A program made the position numbers and the translations under genes. From Gentiana macrophylla (taxonomy: Eukaryota > Streptophyta > Magnoliopsida > Gentianales > Gentianaceae), in NCBI GenBank assembly GCA_026214975.1, contig JAOBSW010000755.1:116607-180606 (forward strand): a stretch of DNA of 64,000 bases, in the 5' to 3' direction. A model generated the notes under the pieces. The model was not told where the DNA came from. It did not search any database and saw nothing but the letters and a program-made list of their open reading frames with translations. This document shows positions 1 through 12,242 of the stretch, in pieces; the first letter of the stretch is position 1; the number at the start of each line of letters is the position of its first letter.

Positions 1-1573
1 TGGATCAGATTTACATTTTCTCAATAGACAAATCTCTGAAAAGTAAATTGAAGATGACATCTTTGATATGGGTGATTATAGGGCCCCTGGCCCAGAGGGC
101 ATCCCTACAGTCTTCTTGAAGAAATGTTGGCCTATCACCAGTAAGTCAATCATAGAGTTTGTCACTAAAGCTTTTGAAGTTGGTCACTTTTATTCCAGGC
201 TCAACCAAACCCTGGTTTCTTTGCTATCTAAAACAAACCCCCATGAATTTGTTGATCAGTTCAGATCTATTTCCATGACCAATGCATGTATAACAATCAT
301 CTCAAAAGTTATTTCTTATATACTACAAGGTGTCATTAGTAAACTGGTCTCTCAGACTCAAGCAGCTTTTGTATCAGGCAGAGGTAGTACTTAGAATATT
401 ATTCTATCTCAAGAAGTGCTCCACCATTTTAAGAGCAAAAAAAGAAAAACTGGTGAAATGATGCTGAAACTAGACCTAGAGAAATCCCATGACAAGGTTG
501 ATTGAAAGTTTCTTGAGAGAATTCAAAGTAGCATAGGGCTTTCCCAAAAGATTATCCAGCTCATTTGGTTCACCCGGACATCCTCCAAACTTGTTATCTT
601 GTGGAATAATAAGCTAAAGCCCATCCAACCTGAAAGAGGTCTCAGGCAAGAGGACCCTTTTGCACCTTATCATTTTGTACTATGTATGGAGGTCCTTAGC
701 CAACACATTGATAAACGTGCATCTCAGCTTTTACATAACTTTTTTGCAGATGATCTGGTTCTTCTTGAAGAAGCAACCGCTGAGCAAGCTAATACTATCA
801 GACAGGTGCTTGAATGATTTTGCCATATCTGAAGACAATAATTGGGCATTAACAAGTCTAGGTTTCACGTGTCTAAAAATACTTCATACCAGTTAAAATG
901 AATCTTCAACCTGGAACTAGGTATGCCGATTCTGAGGATCTTGGTCATTATCCAAAAGTTTATTTGTTGCATACAAGGCTAACCTAAGGGAAGTATGAGT
1001 ACATTCTAGAGAAGATGAATAAAAAACTCTCAAGCTGGAAGACTAATTTCTTCTCTAGAGCTGCAAGGTGATTCTGATCAAGAGTTCTCTTGACACTCAC
1101 CCTTTTTATGCCATGCAAACAATTAAACTTCCTCAATGGAGCATTGATGCAATATAAATGATATGTAGGCAATTTTTATGGGGAGACAATAGGGTACTAG
1201 AAAAATGCATTATGTGACGTAGGATTAACTATGTCATCCGAAAGATATTGGATGACTGAGGTTTAAGAACCTTCACTTCATGAACATGGATCTCCTTGGA
1301 AAACAAGTGTGGCAGACCCTTACTGGTGATGAATCTTTGTGGGTCCAAACCTCTAGTCAAATTTATGGCAGACTCTTTAAAAAACCAAGAAGCTCAAGCT
1401 CCCCTACTTGGAAGAGTATATGTACAACAACATCGTCTTTTAAAGATGGATTCGATGTTGAAAATGAAGTGATAACCTGGAAAGGTAATAATAGCAAGAA
1501 TTATACAGTGGCGGATGGATATGCCTACCTTAATTACAAATCCAACATTACATTACTAAACATTTTCTTGTGA
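1..1573 (+). pseudogene. L1-type LINE reverse transcriptase remnant
   Basis: Degenerate ORF2 of a plant L1-like non-LTR retrotransposon, whose enzyme would copy its own RNA at a nicked target. Visible in order: finger region with APGPEG (about 86-103), an AAFVSGRGST stretch (363-394), RGLRQEDPFAP (635-667), the catalytic FADD (743-754), a post-RT block ending CRQFLWGDN (about 1160-1190), and the downstream Leu/Trp-rich block (1280-1420). The reading frame is broken many times (for example stops at 392 and 503, and frame changes after 815). No endonuclease domain is present; the 5' part is outside the window or lost. No poly(A) tail or TSD is visible at the 3' side. Motif order is clear, so family assignment is firm; the exact 3' limit is not. 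Confidence 0.85.
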
Positions 1574-2034
1574 CATTACATTACTCAATGATATTTATTT
1601 TCAAACATATACAGTTTCTTCATCATTATGTAACACAATCTAAAATTATACAAAGATTAAAATATAATCTTTCATTCTCATGTAATACGAATAATAATAC
1701 ATCCCAAAATACACAAACTTAGTCAAATTGAAGCAAAAACTTGTTGTATTTATCCGGTTGACATTATATATGTAACAAACTAAATACAAGAAATTATGAT
1801 CTAAGATTATTTTATAAGAGAATGATAAATGCATTGAGTAAATGTATCCACAATTTCAAAATTGAAACAAAATGCAAAATATCATTTTGTGATTAATATT
1901 ATTTAGCTTGTTTATAATTAATGTATTAATGTGTACTTGATAGTATTATTACGTAATATTAAAACATCGTCAATGTTCCAGTTTTAAAATTTTAATTTAA
2001 ATATAACACGTCCAACGCACGTGCTTTTTGCTAG

Positions 2035-2088
<54 letters not shown>

Positions 2089-2398
2089 TATGTATCAACG
2101 AGATTGCTTGTGTTCGGTGAATTATTTTGGAACTTGAAGTGGTAGAGTAATTGTTGAGAAATGATTACATCTGCCTTTAGTGTGTGTGTCCATGTGTAAC
2201 ATCTGGTGCATTATGGTGCTGCCATGTGGCTTAGACTAGATTTTACTTATCTTTGATGAGGAATGAATATCCCGGAAAATGGTGTAAGAAGAGAGAAAAA
2301 AAATAAAATAGTTGCTCACTAATTTTCTTAACTAAGGAAAGTAAATAAATCAAAATCTCATCAAATGTTCTCCATTAATTATTCTCCAAAATAATTAA
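1574..2398. other. AT-rich spacer without a gene
   Basis: No coding signal on either strand. It is very AT-rich and contains a TA microsatellite. It separates the LINE remnant from the first copia fragment. Confidence 0.6.
2034..2093. repeat. (TA)n microsatellite
   Basis: About 60 bp of alternating TA interrupted by single TG steps. Simple repeat, likely length-polymorphic. Confidence 0.9.
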
Positions 2399-3400
2399 AT
2401 GATACCTCATACCCCCCACACCAGCTTCTCTAATGGTCCAAAACCTACCACCTGCCACATTTGTGCCGCCACCGGCCATACCGCACCAGTCTGCTCCTTG
2501 CAATATCAATGTTCCCCCCTCCTCAAGTATATGCAACGTCTACACAACCCGACTTTAATTGGATTGAGGATACCGGGGCCACTCATCATCTCACTCATGA
2601 TGTTCGCAATTTCAACCTATCATCTGCACCTTATGCTGGGTCCGACAAAGTGCATGTAGGTGACGGTACATGTTTATCTATTACTGATTGGGGCTCTTCT
2701 TCTGTAAATTCCCCTTCCCAATCATTTTATTTGCCTAATATTCTTGTTACCTTCTCTATCACCCGAAACCTCTTATCTGTGCATAAATTTGCATATGTCA
2801 ATTTCGTGTATTTTGAATTTCATGGGTCTTACTTTCTTGTAAAAGATTACTCCGCCCACATCCATCTTCGGGGATTTGTCAACGAAGGCCTCTATCACTT
2901 CTCCACTTCGCTCCACCGACCCTCCAACCCTCCTCAAGCGCGTTTGCCTCCTCTGTCACCCCGACCACCACGTGACATCAGCGTCTCGGTCATTGCTCTT
3001 ACCCCGTGCTCCGTCAAGCCTTAAAAAGTCTCTCTACTTTTACCTCTTCTAAAGCAACCCATGTTGTGTGTTCCCCGTGTCAATTAGCTAAGAGTCACCG
3101 CTTCCCGTTATACACTTCTGATTTTACCTCTACTGCCCCTTTAGACCTAATTTACTATGATGTTTAAGGCCCCTGTTATGAGCCCTCAATTTATGGTTCC
3201 CGCTATTATGTCAGTTTTCTGGATGACATCACAAAATACATTTGGCTTTATCCCCTGAAAATTAAATCTGATGTTGAAACTTTCTTGCTGTGATAGAACG
3301 TCTATTTAATACAAAACTAAAATCCATCCAAACTAACTGGGGTGGTGAGTATCGTCGCGTTTCCACTCTTCTTACCTCTCTTGGCATCCGTCATCGCCTT
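2399..3400 (+). pseudogene. Ty1/copia fragment A (Gag zinc knuckle, protease, partial integrase)
   Basis: Broken copia polyprotein. It starts with a retroviral zinc knuckle (CHICAATGHTAPVC, about 2456-2497), shifts frame near 2510, then shows the aspartic protease core DTGATHHL (2569-2592) and the strand-rich protease body to about 2790. Next come the pre-integrase and integrase regions: a CxxC with QLAKSHRFP (about 3075-3110), a second block DLIYYD followed by a stop where WGP is expected, FLDD (about 3210), and GGEYRR near 3340. There are several in-frame stops. The fragment ends inside integrase near 3400, where the sequence passes directly into the Gag region of a different copia element. 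LTRs and RT are absent. Inactive remnant. Confidence 0.85.
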
Positions 3401-4924
3401 TTTGGTGGAAATAGACCTCTTAATCCTAATCAATATTTTTGAGGTAGAAGTGGAAGCTCTAGAGGTAGTAGATCTAGAGGTAGAGGTGGAAGAGGAGGAA
3501 ATAGCAACAATAGTAACAACAATCGTAGCAGGATGGCATGTCAATTGTGCAACAAAATCGGACATACTGCTACCCGGTGCTAACATAGGTTTGAAACTGA
3601 TTTCAACAACAATCATGCTCTTGGTAATCCCAAATGGGTCTCTACATTTGCTGCTAGTCCTCAAAGTGTGCTGACAACTCTTTGTATATGAAAAATGGTG
3701 CCACTAACCATATCACCTCATACTTAAACAATATGCACTTGAATACTGGTTACACTGGTACTGACACATTAACTGAGGGAAATGGTAAAGCTCTATGCGT
3801 TAAACATATAGGAGCTAGCACTCTCCACACACCATTTGGACCACTCACTCTTAACACTATTCTTCATGTCCCAAAGATCACTAAGAACCTAATAAGTATC
3901 TCTAAGCTTATTTATGACAATCCTATTCTTGTTTAGTTTATTGATTCTGGTTGTATTGTGAAGGACAAGAGTACAAGCCAACCTCTACTTCAGGGTCTAC
4001 TAAAGGATGTACTGTAAAAGATGGCTTCTCTGACCATTATGACCTCCCTTCACTCCAAAGAATCCTGCTCCAGTTATTCTTCTTTTCCCAGATAGTCTAA
4101 GACTATTTCTACTTGTAATAATCCCATTACTGAGGCTACTAGTCCTAAAATTACTCTTGATCTGTGGCATTGGAGTATGGGCCAACGTTCTAAGCATGTT
4201 TTGAGTTTTGTGTTATCTCAATTTAATGTTTCCATTAATGAAAATTTTACTTCATGCTTGTCAGTTGGGTAAATCCCACCTTCTACCACACTATAATTCA
4301 AACTCTTATGCCTTGTCTACCTTTGATCTTGTTCACACTGATATCTGGGGACCTTCCCTTATAAATTCCGTTAGAGGGTACTCTTCTTATATCGACTTTA
4401 TAGATGATGCTACTAGATATACCTGGATTTACCCCTAAGGTGCAAATCACATGCTTTTGATGTCTTTAAATAGTTCCAACCCTTAGTTCACACACAATTT
4501 AATCAAAAAATCATGTGTGTCCAATCAATCGATGAGGAAAAACATTGAAAACTTGAACCTTATCCAAAAAATGAAGGAGTTATGTTTAGAGATCCTTGTC
4601 CTCATGATCAAGCTCAGAATAGAAGAGTTTAGACAAAACATAGACATATTCTTGAAGTAGGACTGACTCAACCTTCTCAAGCCTCAGTGCCCTTGAAATA
4701 TTGATGGGATAGATTTCAGACTATTGTTCAAGTCATTAATGTCTTCCCTACACATGTGCTAGGATCCTAGACTCCTCATGAGAAGTTGGTTCATGTCAAA
4801 CCCAACTATTCTATGTTATGAGTTTTTGGATGTGCTGTCTATCCTAACTTAAGACCTTTTTAGTAGACCAAATTTCAATATCATAGTAAAAGATGTGTCA
4901 ACCTTGGCCTTAATATGAACCATA
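3401..4924 (+). pseudogene. Ty1/copia fragment B (Gag NC, protease, integrase)
   Basis: Second decayed copia polyprotein in the same orientation, not a continuation of fragment A. It begins in an Arg/Gly/Ser/Asn-rich nucleocapsid segment with a zinc knuckle CQLCNKIGHTATRC (about 3541-3582), followed by the protease region with NGATNHIT (3694-3717; the catalytic Asp is not preserved here) and LHVPKITKNLISISKL (about 3862-3909). Pre-integrase and integrase follow: CQLGKSH, LVHTDIWGP (about 4330-4356) and FIDDATRYTWIYP (4399-4437). Further integrase and linker residues can be followed in shifting frames to about 4920. Many stops and frameshifts. It stops abruptly at 4924 against the 3' end of element X. 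Confidence 0.85.
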
Positions 4925-4930
4925 AAGCGT

Positions 4931-4966
4931 CCCCCAAGCTTAAGACTTTGCTTGTCCCCAAGCAAA
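4931..4966 (-). promoter_or_regulatory. Polypurine tract + hairpin (element X, LTR-proximal)
   Basis: On the minus strand an 8-bp hairpin (arms 4947-4954 and 4959-4966, loop GGGA) is followed by a polypurine tract (4931-4946). This is the expected plus-strand priming site, but the LTR that should follow is missing. Confidence 0.6.
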
Positions 4967-6347
4967 CAAAAAGACTCAAGATGAGACGGACTAAGAAGAT
5001 CACACATGACATAGCCTTAGACGAAGACGCACAAAACACGAGCATTAATAAAATTTATCCCGGCATTCAAATCACAAAATGGACTAACTAATCCTTTTTA
5101 TCATATCATGAGCAAAAGTGAACAAAAATTGTCAATGGGAAACAACATAGACCAAGAAGATAGACCCTCACGGGATAAATCACTCAACGCTCAATATTTG
5201 TGAGGTGACTAATCTCTCAAGCTCATTCCTTTGAAAATGCCCAACTATATGCTTGTATATCGTCTCATATCAATTACCAAGGCATTGTGCAACACATAAA
5301 TCATAAGGTCTTTGGGAAAAAGGATGGTAAGTGAGAATAGCCCAAGTAGGAAAAAAATGGTGATAGGTGTAGGAAAAGGTATAAGAGATGGCAAAAACCA
5401 TTAGAACTAGCGAAACACATGACTAACAAACATCAACGTCATACAAGTGCAAGGGTGTCCAACGCTTTATTTCCAAACCAAAGAAAATACAAAGGATAAT
5501 TTCTCTACTTTTGGGAGGATAATGATAAAATTCCCTCTTTATTACAAACAAATAGAACACATAATATTTAGGAGGTTTTTTTTTTCTTTTGATTGCCTCC
5601 TTTATTGATTATTTTTTCTCTTTTTTCATATATTTTTCTTTTCTTTTGTTTTTGTCATTTTTTTTTTCAAACTAAGAAACAGACAAATGGTAACAATATG
5701 GATTTCCCCCAAGCTTGATCATTAAATACTAAGTACAAGAAATTTGATAGCCACGTGCCCCAGTTAGTCCTAAGGTTGAGTGAAAGGAATTGGAATTGGG
5801 CTACCACTTTTTCGGGTTGTTCAATGTATGGTGTAGTGAAGTAAGGTAAAGTGGGAAAAAGGTGTAATAAAGACTAAGGCTCAAAAGGTATAAGGTATAT
5901 AATGTGGTGGAAAGTAGAAACGAATGCCTCAATCATTTCTATGTGTTTGCACATACCAAGGCAACATCAACAAGACTCAACACAAGTTCTAAAGGAACAA
6001 GTCCAAGGAAGAGAAAATACGCACAAATTTAGGGTGAGACTGAAGTGGTCAGTCATAAGGCTGGAATAATATCTCACCGGGTCAATTTTGTCTATTCACC
6101 CAGACTCTATTGTTTCCAAAAGAAAATAATGTCACTTGTAAACATGATATTCTAAAAAGGATTTTTCACTCCATGTCATGCATTTCTCTTGTCAGAACAA
6201 ACTATATCAATTTTCATGCATTGCAAATCTCATCTAAAGTAGCTATGTGTGATCATCAAAACCATCAAGACAAAACGACACAACTGACTCGCCTGACAAT
6301 GACAAAGACTGTAAATTGCATAGAAGAAAGATTTTCACAAGTGTCGG

Positions 6348-6381
6348 TCCCCCACACTTAAAGGTTGCATTGTCCCCAATG
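6348..6381 (-). promoter_or_regulatory. Polypurine tract + hairpin (element X, internal)
   Basis: A second copy of the module 1.4 kb further inside the element: arms CATTG (6368-6372) and CAATG (6377-6381) with loop GGGA on the minus strand, followed by TTTAAGTGTGGGGGAC. The 6382-7007 stretch next to it is non-coding. Confidence 0.6.
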
Positions 6382-7007
6382 TGATTAAATTAAAATAGTG
6401 GAGGGAAAAAGAAAACTCACAAGATGCAACGGGTGGGCTCCTTGTGTGCATAAATAACGCTTTGAATATCGTAGTCCGGAAGAATAATCTTTTTGCCCTT
6501 AATCGGACCGCCGACGAAGTCACCAGAATTGTGTGGTGGTCCTCTCCTTGGCGGCAAAGTCACCGGGATTTTCCTCTATTTTTTCTTTTTTTTATATAGA
6601 AAAACAGTCTCCATCACACCATGGGTGTGACAAGGGCTGTTTTTTCTATTTTATTTTTCCAACCTCACACTCATTGTCCTAAACCGCATCATAGGTGTTA
6701 TTTCCATCCTTCAAGACTTTTTTTCTTTTTTCCTCCGCATGCGATGACCTTTAAATACCACTCGTGCACATCTTTCTCTCTGCAAAAAAGACACACAAAC
6801 AAAACAAACCAAGACCAAAGGACCGAGAAGGCAACTCTCTTCCTTTATTTATTCATTAAACAAGAAAAAAGAATATAAAAAAAATACATTCTGAATTTAT
6901 AGTCTTCAGTTGGACTATCTTTAAGTATCATTCTCAAGGAGGACTAAACCAAACAAGGGCATCCCTCTGCATCTTTCTCCACATATCAAAGATATTAACA
7001 AGTATTT

Positions 7008-7994
7008 TCAGATATAGCATTGGGAGCCATCATGTCTTCTTAAAAAGTGATTAATCATTTTAGCTCTAAAGAAAGAAGTGCCTCCTAGCAAATTATACAT
7101 CTCTTTATCAATGCTCACAATGAACCTAAATGAATCATGGACTACTAGAGGTGACACATCAATATATTTGACATGCTCAACATGCTCAAGTTCAACATCA
7201 TTATACAATGAAGGGGGATTATCATTATCAAATGCATTTAAATCGGGACTTAATATTGTTACCTCCTTTTCATCTTCTTCTTCGTTCATCAATGTTGAAT
7301 CCGGGATTATTGCACCATTATCTTGTGAAGATGGTTCAAATTTCCATGTGGCTCCACTCTTGTTAATTCGGAGGCCTAAACACTCAGCAATCTTCAAGAA
7401 ATCATCACCGAAAACATTTAGATCAAGACATTGTGGGATTTTATAAGGATCATAGTTTTCATCCCCACAACTTTCAAGGTCGGCCTCTTGCTCTTGAATC
7501 TCCATCATCTGCTTTTCCCTTTCAACCTCTCAAATACATGGCGATTACGTGCAACTAGTTCTCCCAAGGTCGGTTCGCTTTTCTCTGGAGCTGGACACAA
7601 TAGGTGTGCCATTTCTCTAGAAAATTTCTCACTACTCTCTACTGAATTCTGTAACAAAATCTCAATGTTAGACTTGGTCTCTGAGTGAGGGCGTGCTTCT
7701 TGGTGCCAATGATACTGATCCTGACCCCATGAAGAATAGGGATGGTAACTCCACTCACCATTGTATGATGGTGCATTGAGATTGTGATTATAATGATATT
7801 GATCCTCATAACTTGCACCATCTCGGCATTGTTACTCCAATTTGGTGAGATGAATAACCTACATTGCATCGAGCATCATAATGGTTGTCACCACAATATG
7901 AACATCTCACTTTAAATTGGTTAAGCCCATATCCATACATCCTCTCATCGGTTGGTGTCACTTGAGCATTAAATCTTGAGAAAAGTGAATCCAT
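7008..7994 (-). pseudogene. Gag-like ORF of element X (zinc-knuckle type)
   Basis: Chosen start is the ATG at 7994 (MDSLFSR), because element 0 has a similarly placed ORF starting MDGFS. Near the N-terminus there is a zinc-knuckle-like CSYCGDNHYDARC (about 7870-7910), then a Tyr/Trp/His-rich stretch, a short charged segment, and an acidic C-terminal half (7508-7008, 166 codons open) ending RRHDGSQCYI. Frameshifts occur between about 7800 and 7500. There is no recognisable capsid (Retrotrans_gag) domain and no pol after it. Inferred role: RNA-binding Gag-like product of a non-autonomous element; function is not established. The C-terminal 50 residues look distantly related to those of the element 0 ORF. 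Confidence 0.55.
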
Positions 7995-8137
7995 GAAAGC
8001 TTGACACTTCAAATTTCTCGCACAATAAAAGAAAAAAATCAAAAGCAAAAGGTCTCACCCGTAGCAAGGTGCAACTTGCTAGGGTGAAAAAAATCGATCT
8101 AACAAAATCAAGAATGGGTTCGATGTTGACACCGAAG

Positions 8138-8155
8138 TCCCCGGCAACGGCGCCA
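8138..8155 (-). promoter_or_regulatory. Primer binding site, tRNA-Asp type (element X)
   Basis: The minus strand reads TGGCGCCGTTGCCGGGGA, the primer site typical of Athila-group elements, 7 nt inside the LTR end at 8163. It fixes the orientation of the element. Confidence 0.85.
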
Positions 8156-8162
8156 GAAAACT

Positions 8163-9545
8163 TGATGTGTGATTTTCAATATAATCACTAAATCCTACCG
8201 CAAGCGCACGGCTTATCGAGTAGCACTTAGGATGTCGATCCCACAGGGACTTGTAGTCAATCACCAAACAATTCCCGATTTATATTAGCTAGACAAATCA
8301 AAATCTTGGAGGTTTTTATCTTAAAATCCTAAAATTAAAGAAAATAAAGAAAATCTAATTAATAGCCAAGAACTTCAAGATTTAGGTAATAGGGTTCAAG
8401 GTCTAGAGGCATTTCTTGGATTTCGGATCAACCACGGCGTTGTCTACACAGAATTTCAACAATATTTCTATGAATATGAATTTTCCATTTATGAAGACCA
8501 ATTATCAAATATTACACGTAAACATTCTTTCGAACTATTATCGTGATTCTACCTAGTTTTATCCTACATTTAGCTTCCTACAATGAAGAATAAAATTAGA
8601 TGCATTGAAATACCATAATTATGGGCCACTTTAGGTATAACCTAATTTTCATTGAAGAAATCCCTAAAGATTTGATCTTGGTTTCTAGGTTATCGATTAA
8701 TTAATACTTTTTCTGTCATCAACTAATCGAATGAAGTTTCTCATGCAATCCTACGGCCATTCACTCCTTCGAGATATTATTTCCGGGAAAATACATGAAT
8801 AAGCATACAAGATCAAATTCATAAACATGACGAAAATCCTTTATCAATGAAAAGATTGTATCTTTAAAACTATATAATCATCGCCGGGCTTTTCCTAATC
8901 CAAGAAACTAATATTTACTCTCGTAACATATCAAGATTCCAAGATTCAACCATATAATTCATACTTTGAGAAGAAAAATAAATAAATCGAATAAAGGAGA
9001 AAAGAGATAGAGAGAAACCGTCAAAGTATTGCATAAATAATCAAACATCGAAAAAGCTTTGTTCTTGAATTCTTAAAACCTAAAATCCTTGTTCTTGGGG
9101 ATGGGAGAAGATGATGATGAAGAGGGGAAAATAGTCGACTAAAATCTGAGGTTGGAGGCGTGAATGATCAATTGTACGACTTCAAAGAATAAAAAGGGGA
9201 TAATTACATCATATAATAAGTTTCCATAATTAATTTAATCAAGAAAATCTTTAAAAATCAAATATCTATAAATCTTGGACTCTTGTAGTATGTGGACTCC
9301 TCTTTTGCATTGAAAAACACGCCATTATCAAAGAAAACACGTTGGTGAAAGTTTCCACCAATCAGAACATTTCGTTGGCCAGGATCAGATTTCTGGAAAC
9401 TGTCACACCCTGGGTATGACAGAGACTGGTTTTTGAATTCTTCCACTTTAGCTCCATTTTTTGGGCATTTTTCTTCTAATCTCGAATCATCCTGCAATAA
9501 TTCAATCATCCGCAGTAATCTAGCCCAAAAAGGATTAAAACATCA
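8163..9545 (-). repeat. 5' LTR of element X
   Basis: Ends CATCA just before the primer site and, by inference, begins TGATG at 9545 (about 1383 bp). The end portion recurs at 18957-19470, which confirms it as repetitive. No coding potential. The right border is inferred from the terminal inverted repeat only. Confidence 0.65.
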
Positions 9546-9652
9546 CAAAATAATAACACACGACACCAAATTGAGTCCAAAACATCTAGAATTATTCGAC
9601 TTTGTAGGAACTTATCAATATGTGTCTTGTTGATATAAGAAGAATATACATT

Positions 9653-11372
9653 ACTGTTGTTGGACATATTTTAAGTTTAGTGATGAGTGCCAGACTAGCT
9701 GTTATAGAGCAAAGGCAAAAAGATGCCTAGATTAAATGTATAGGCTTATTAGAGTTTGATCTTTGTATAGGTTTGATCAAACACAATCTTTGCAAAAAGG
9801 TCACCGACTATCATCAACAGACCTGTCTAGGTCAGTAAGGTACCTGGGTCAGTAGACTAGTTTAGGAACCTGCTGAAGACTGAAGTCTGAGGGCTCAAAC
9901 TTAGTTAATGAAGGCTAAGGGATCAAACTTAGTGTTTAAAGTTAAGGATTTGGAATCAGAATTTAGGGAAGTCTGTGATGACCTAAACTGATTACATATA
10001 TCTTGTGTACAAGGTCTAAGTTCCACATGTCAAGTGGTGATTTGAACTTAGTTATGTTCAAATTGGTGTAATCTAACTTCACAATTAAAAGTTAGATAAA
10101 AGACTGTCAGCTAAAGTGTTTTAAACACAACAAACTTCAGTCAGCTGATTGACAATTATTTCAGCAGACTTACATACACAGGAACCTGCTGAATGTATAT
10201 TTCGATTTAATCAAAGGTTACATTGGAAGATTACAAGGATAAGGACAGATAACAAGTCTTGATTTTGTCAACAAATCAATGGTTAAGATTAAAGGGACGT
10301 TAGAAAGATTCAGAGCCTTATCCAATGGATACAAGTCAAAGAGTGGACAGTATGAAAACGTCAAAAAGTAAATCGACAGCGAGTGTCGTGACTATATCTG
10401 AGGGATGAGAATGCAAGTCAAGATGGGTATAAATCTGAAACGGCTATGTTTGATTTTCAAACATAATTCACAATGATTCTCACCTATAAATAGAAGACCC
10501 CTGATACAAAAACAAGTGATGAAAATTGATGAAAAACAACAATCAATCCTGAGCTATCAGATTCTTATCAAGAAATCACCCTGCTGACATTACTGAGCTT
10601 AAAGCTACTGATCCAGTATATTCTTCAAGTGTAACCTGCTATCAAGTTACATCAAGTTCACACACTTGAAGAGTCCAAGCTGTTGATCATTTCATCCTGA
10701 TCAAGTTGTTGAAAGCTGAATCACTTACTTGATTCAAACTTTCTTTTACAAGAAATCTGCTGAAGACAGTGAAGCATCTTTGGGTGTCAATGACTGTTGT
10801 TTGTGGTGGAGCCGGTGAAGAGGCAATCCTACCCTTCAAGGACCAGTGGAATACTTTGGAGCAGCAATCCTACCTCCTTCAAGTGTTCAGTTTGTGAAGC
10901 CATAGTTATTGGTGAAGGACAAACAACTTAGGGATTTTTGTAACTGCAACCTCAAAGATCTCTAACTAATTACCTCCAACATCACAAGAGAAGAGTGGAC
11001 TAACAAGATTACACCACCTGGAACCACTATAAAATCTGCCTACTTACTTTCTGCATTTACTTTCTATATTTAGTATATTAAGCACATTAACCTACTGAAA
11101 CTAGCAACTGAATCACACACACTCACACTACTGAGTATCTAATACTTGGTATCATACTTTAACAATAAGTAATAAGGCTTAACTTGAATATATTCCACTG
11201 CAAATTCAATAAAGTCAACAGTCAGCAGACTACCGAGGTCAAAAGAGACTATCGAGTGGTCGGCAGAGACTCGAAAGCAACAAGAAGACTCATCGAACTT
11301 CTTGAGTTTGTTAACTCTAAAAGTTTTAAGTGTTAAGTTTATTCACCCCCCTCAAAACTCCAAAACAACTGT
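9653..11372 (+). mobile_element. Solo LTR with TSD ACTGT (copia, SIRE/Opie-like)
   Basis: A 1710-bp LTR (9658-11367) begins TGTTGG and ends AAAACA, flanked by a perfect 5-bp direct repeat ACTGT (9653-9657 and 11368-11372). Internal landmarks fit an LTR: a TATA box CTATAAATAG near 10485, AATAAA near 11207, and a TTCACCCCCCTC string close to the 3' end as in several large plant copia LTRs. No primer site or polypurine tract adjoins it, so it is a product of LTR-LTR recombination. The apparent ORF crossing its 3' border is accidental. Confidence 0.85.
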
Positions 11373-11589
11373 CTATGCTCTTTTTAATGAAAATACGTTT
11401 CCCATTCTACAAGGTCCTCATAGGTCTGTTATTACAGATACCTCCACATCTACATGTCCTACCTTTCCCTTTGATCTGTGTATGAGACGAGGTTGTTTTC
11501 GTTCCTATCATCTTTGCTATCTCCGCCATGCGTGCTCTTCTCAATGGATGTCTTTGTCACCTGGTTTTCACAGCAGATGTTAAGAAGCT

Positions 11590-12215
11590 TCATCTTTAGT
11601 TGGATGATGTTCCAATGGTTTGTGGGTTTCCATAAGATTTTCTTGAGAAGCCCTAACCTTCCTCCGAATAGAAAGGTTTAGTAGAGATTAACATGATTCC
11701 AAGCAGCTAGAGTGTTTACAAAGATACTTCTGAGATAAAGATATCATTAGTTGAAGATCAAGAAAGAGAATATCTTGATAAGCTCTTTTTAGCACTAGGT
11801 ATGATCAATTTGAGTTTTTTGTCATGCCTTTTGGTTTGACTAATGCTCTAGCTGTCTTTATGAGACACATGAAGATGTCTTTAGTGATTTTTTGGGATGA
11901 GTTATTTGTTTTCCTAATTGACGACATTATTGTTTACTCACATGACCAAAAGTTCCTACGTAACATCTTATATTGGTTCTGAAATGTCTCAAAGAAGAAG
12001 AGCTTTATGCAAAGTTCTTCAAGTGTGAGTTATGGTTGGACAAAGTTGCGTTTTGAGGCATGCTATTTTGGTTGATGGTGTTATGGTAGATCCAGCCAAG
12101 GTTGAAGTCGGGCTGATGTACTACCATTATTCTAGTATCATGGAAAAAAATATTAGATTTCCGAGTAGTAGTCTCTTGACTACAATAGTCAAATTTCACT
12201 GTTGTCTTTATTCAG
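11590..12215 (+). pseudogene. Ty3/gypsy reverse transcriptase remnant (chromovirus-like)
   Basis: A short decayed pol segment. A linker resembling the VCGFP...LPGLPP protease-RT junction lies near 11615-11680. RT palm follows: FFVMPFGLTNALAVFM (about 11816-11863) and the catalytic block FLIDDIIVYS (about 11911-11940). A degenerate thumb and connection region (DGVMVDPAKVEV, 12073-12108) runs to about 12215. Several frame changes and stops. It was originally continuous with the sequence left of the solo LTR. No LTR is assignable. Confidence 0.8.
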
Positions 12216-12242
12216 GCCGGCCTTGAAGTTTTCGGGGCCTAA

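Larger units (their letters stand above)
4925..9545 (-). mobile_element. Element X: pol-less Athila-like LTR element, 3' LTR missing
   Basis: Read on the minus strand: LTR (9545-8163), tRNA-Asp-type primer site (8155-8138), a gag-like ORF (7994-7008), a non-coding 3' region with two hairpin + polypurine modules (near 6360 and 4945), then an abrupt join to copia fragment B exactly where the 3' LTR should begin. The internal part is only about 3.2 kb and holds no protease, RT, RNase H or integrase, so it is non-autonomous. Its layout parallels element 0 at 15685-23399. The right LTR limit is inferred from a TGATG/CATCA terminal inverted pair. Confidence 0.7.

Noticed and set aside
2034..2093. 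TA tract considered as a replication origin or matrix attachment site
   Set aside because: Simple repeat only; nothing else supports it.
3317..3664. Antisense Ser/Thr-rich 115-codon ORF opposite the copia junction
   Set aside because: Shadow of the Arg/Gly/Ser-rich nucleocapsid codons on the plus strand.
11302..11583. 93-codon ORF across the right border of the solo LTR
   Set aside because: It spans LTR end, TSD and flanking DNA, so it is accidental.
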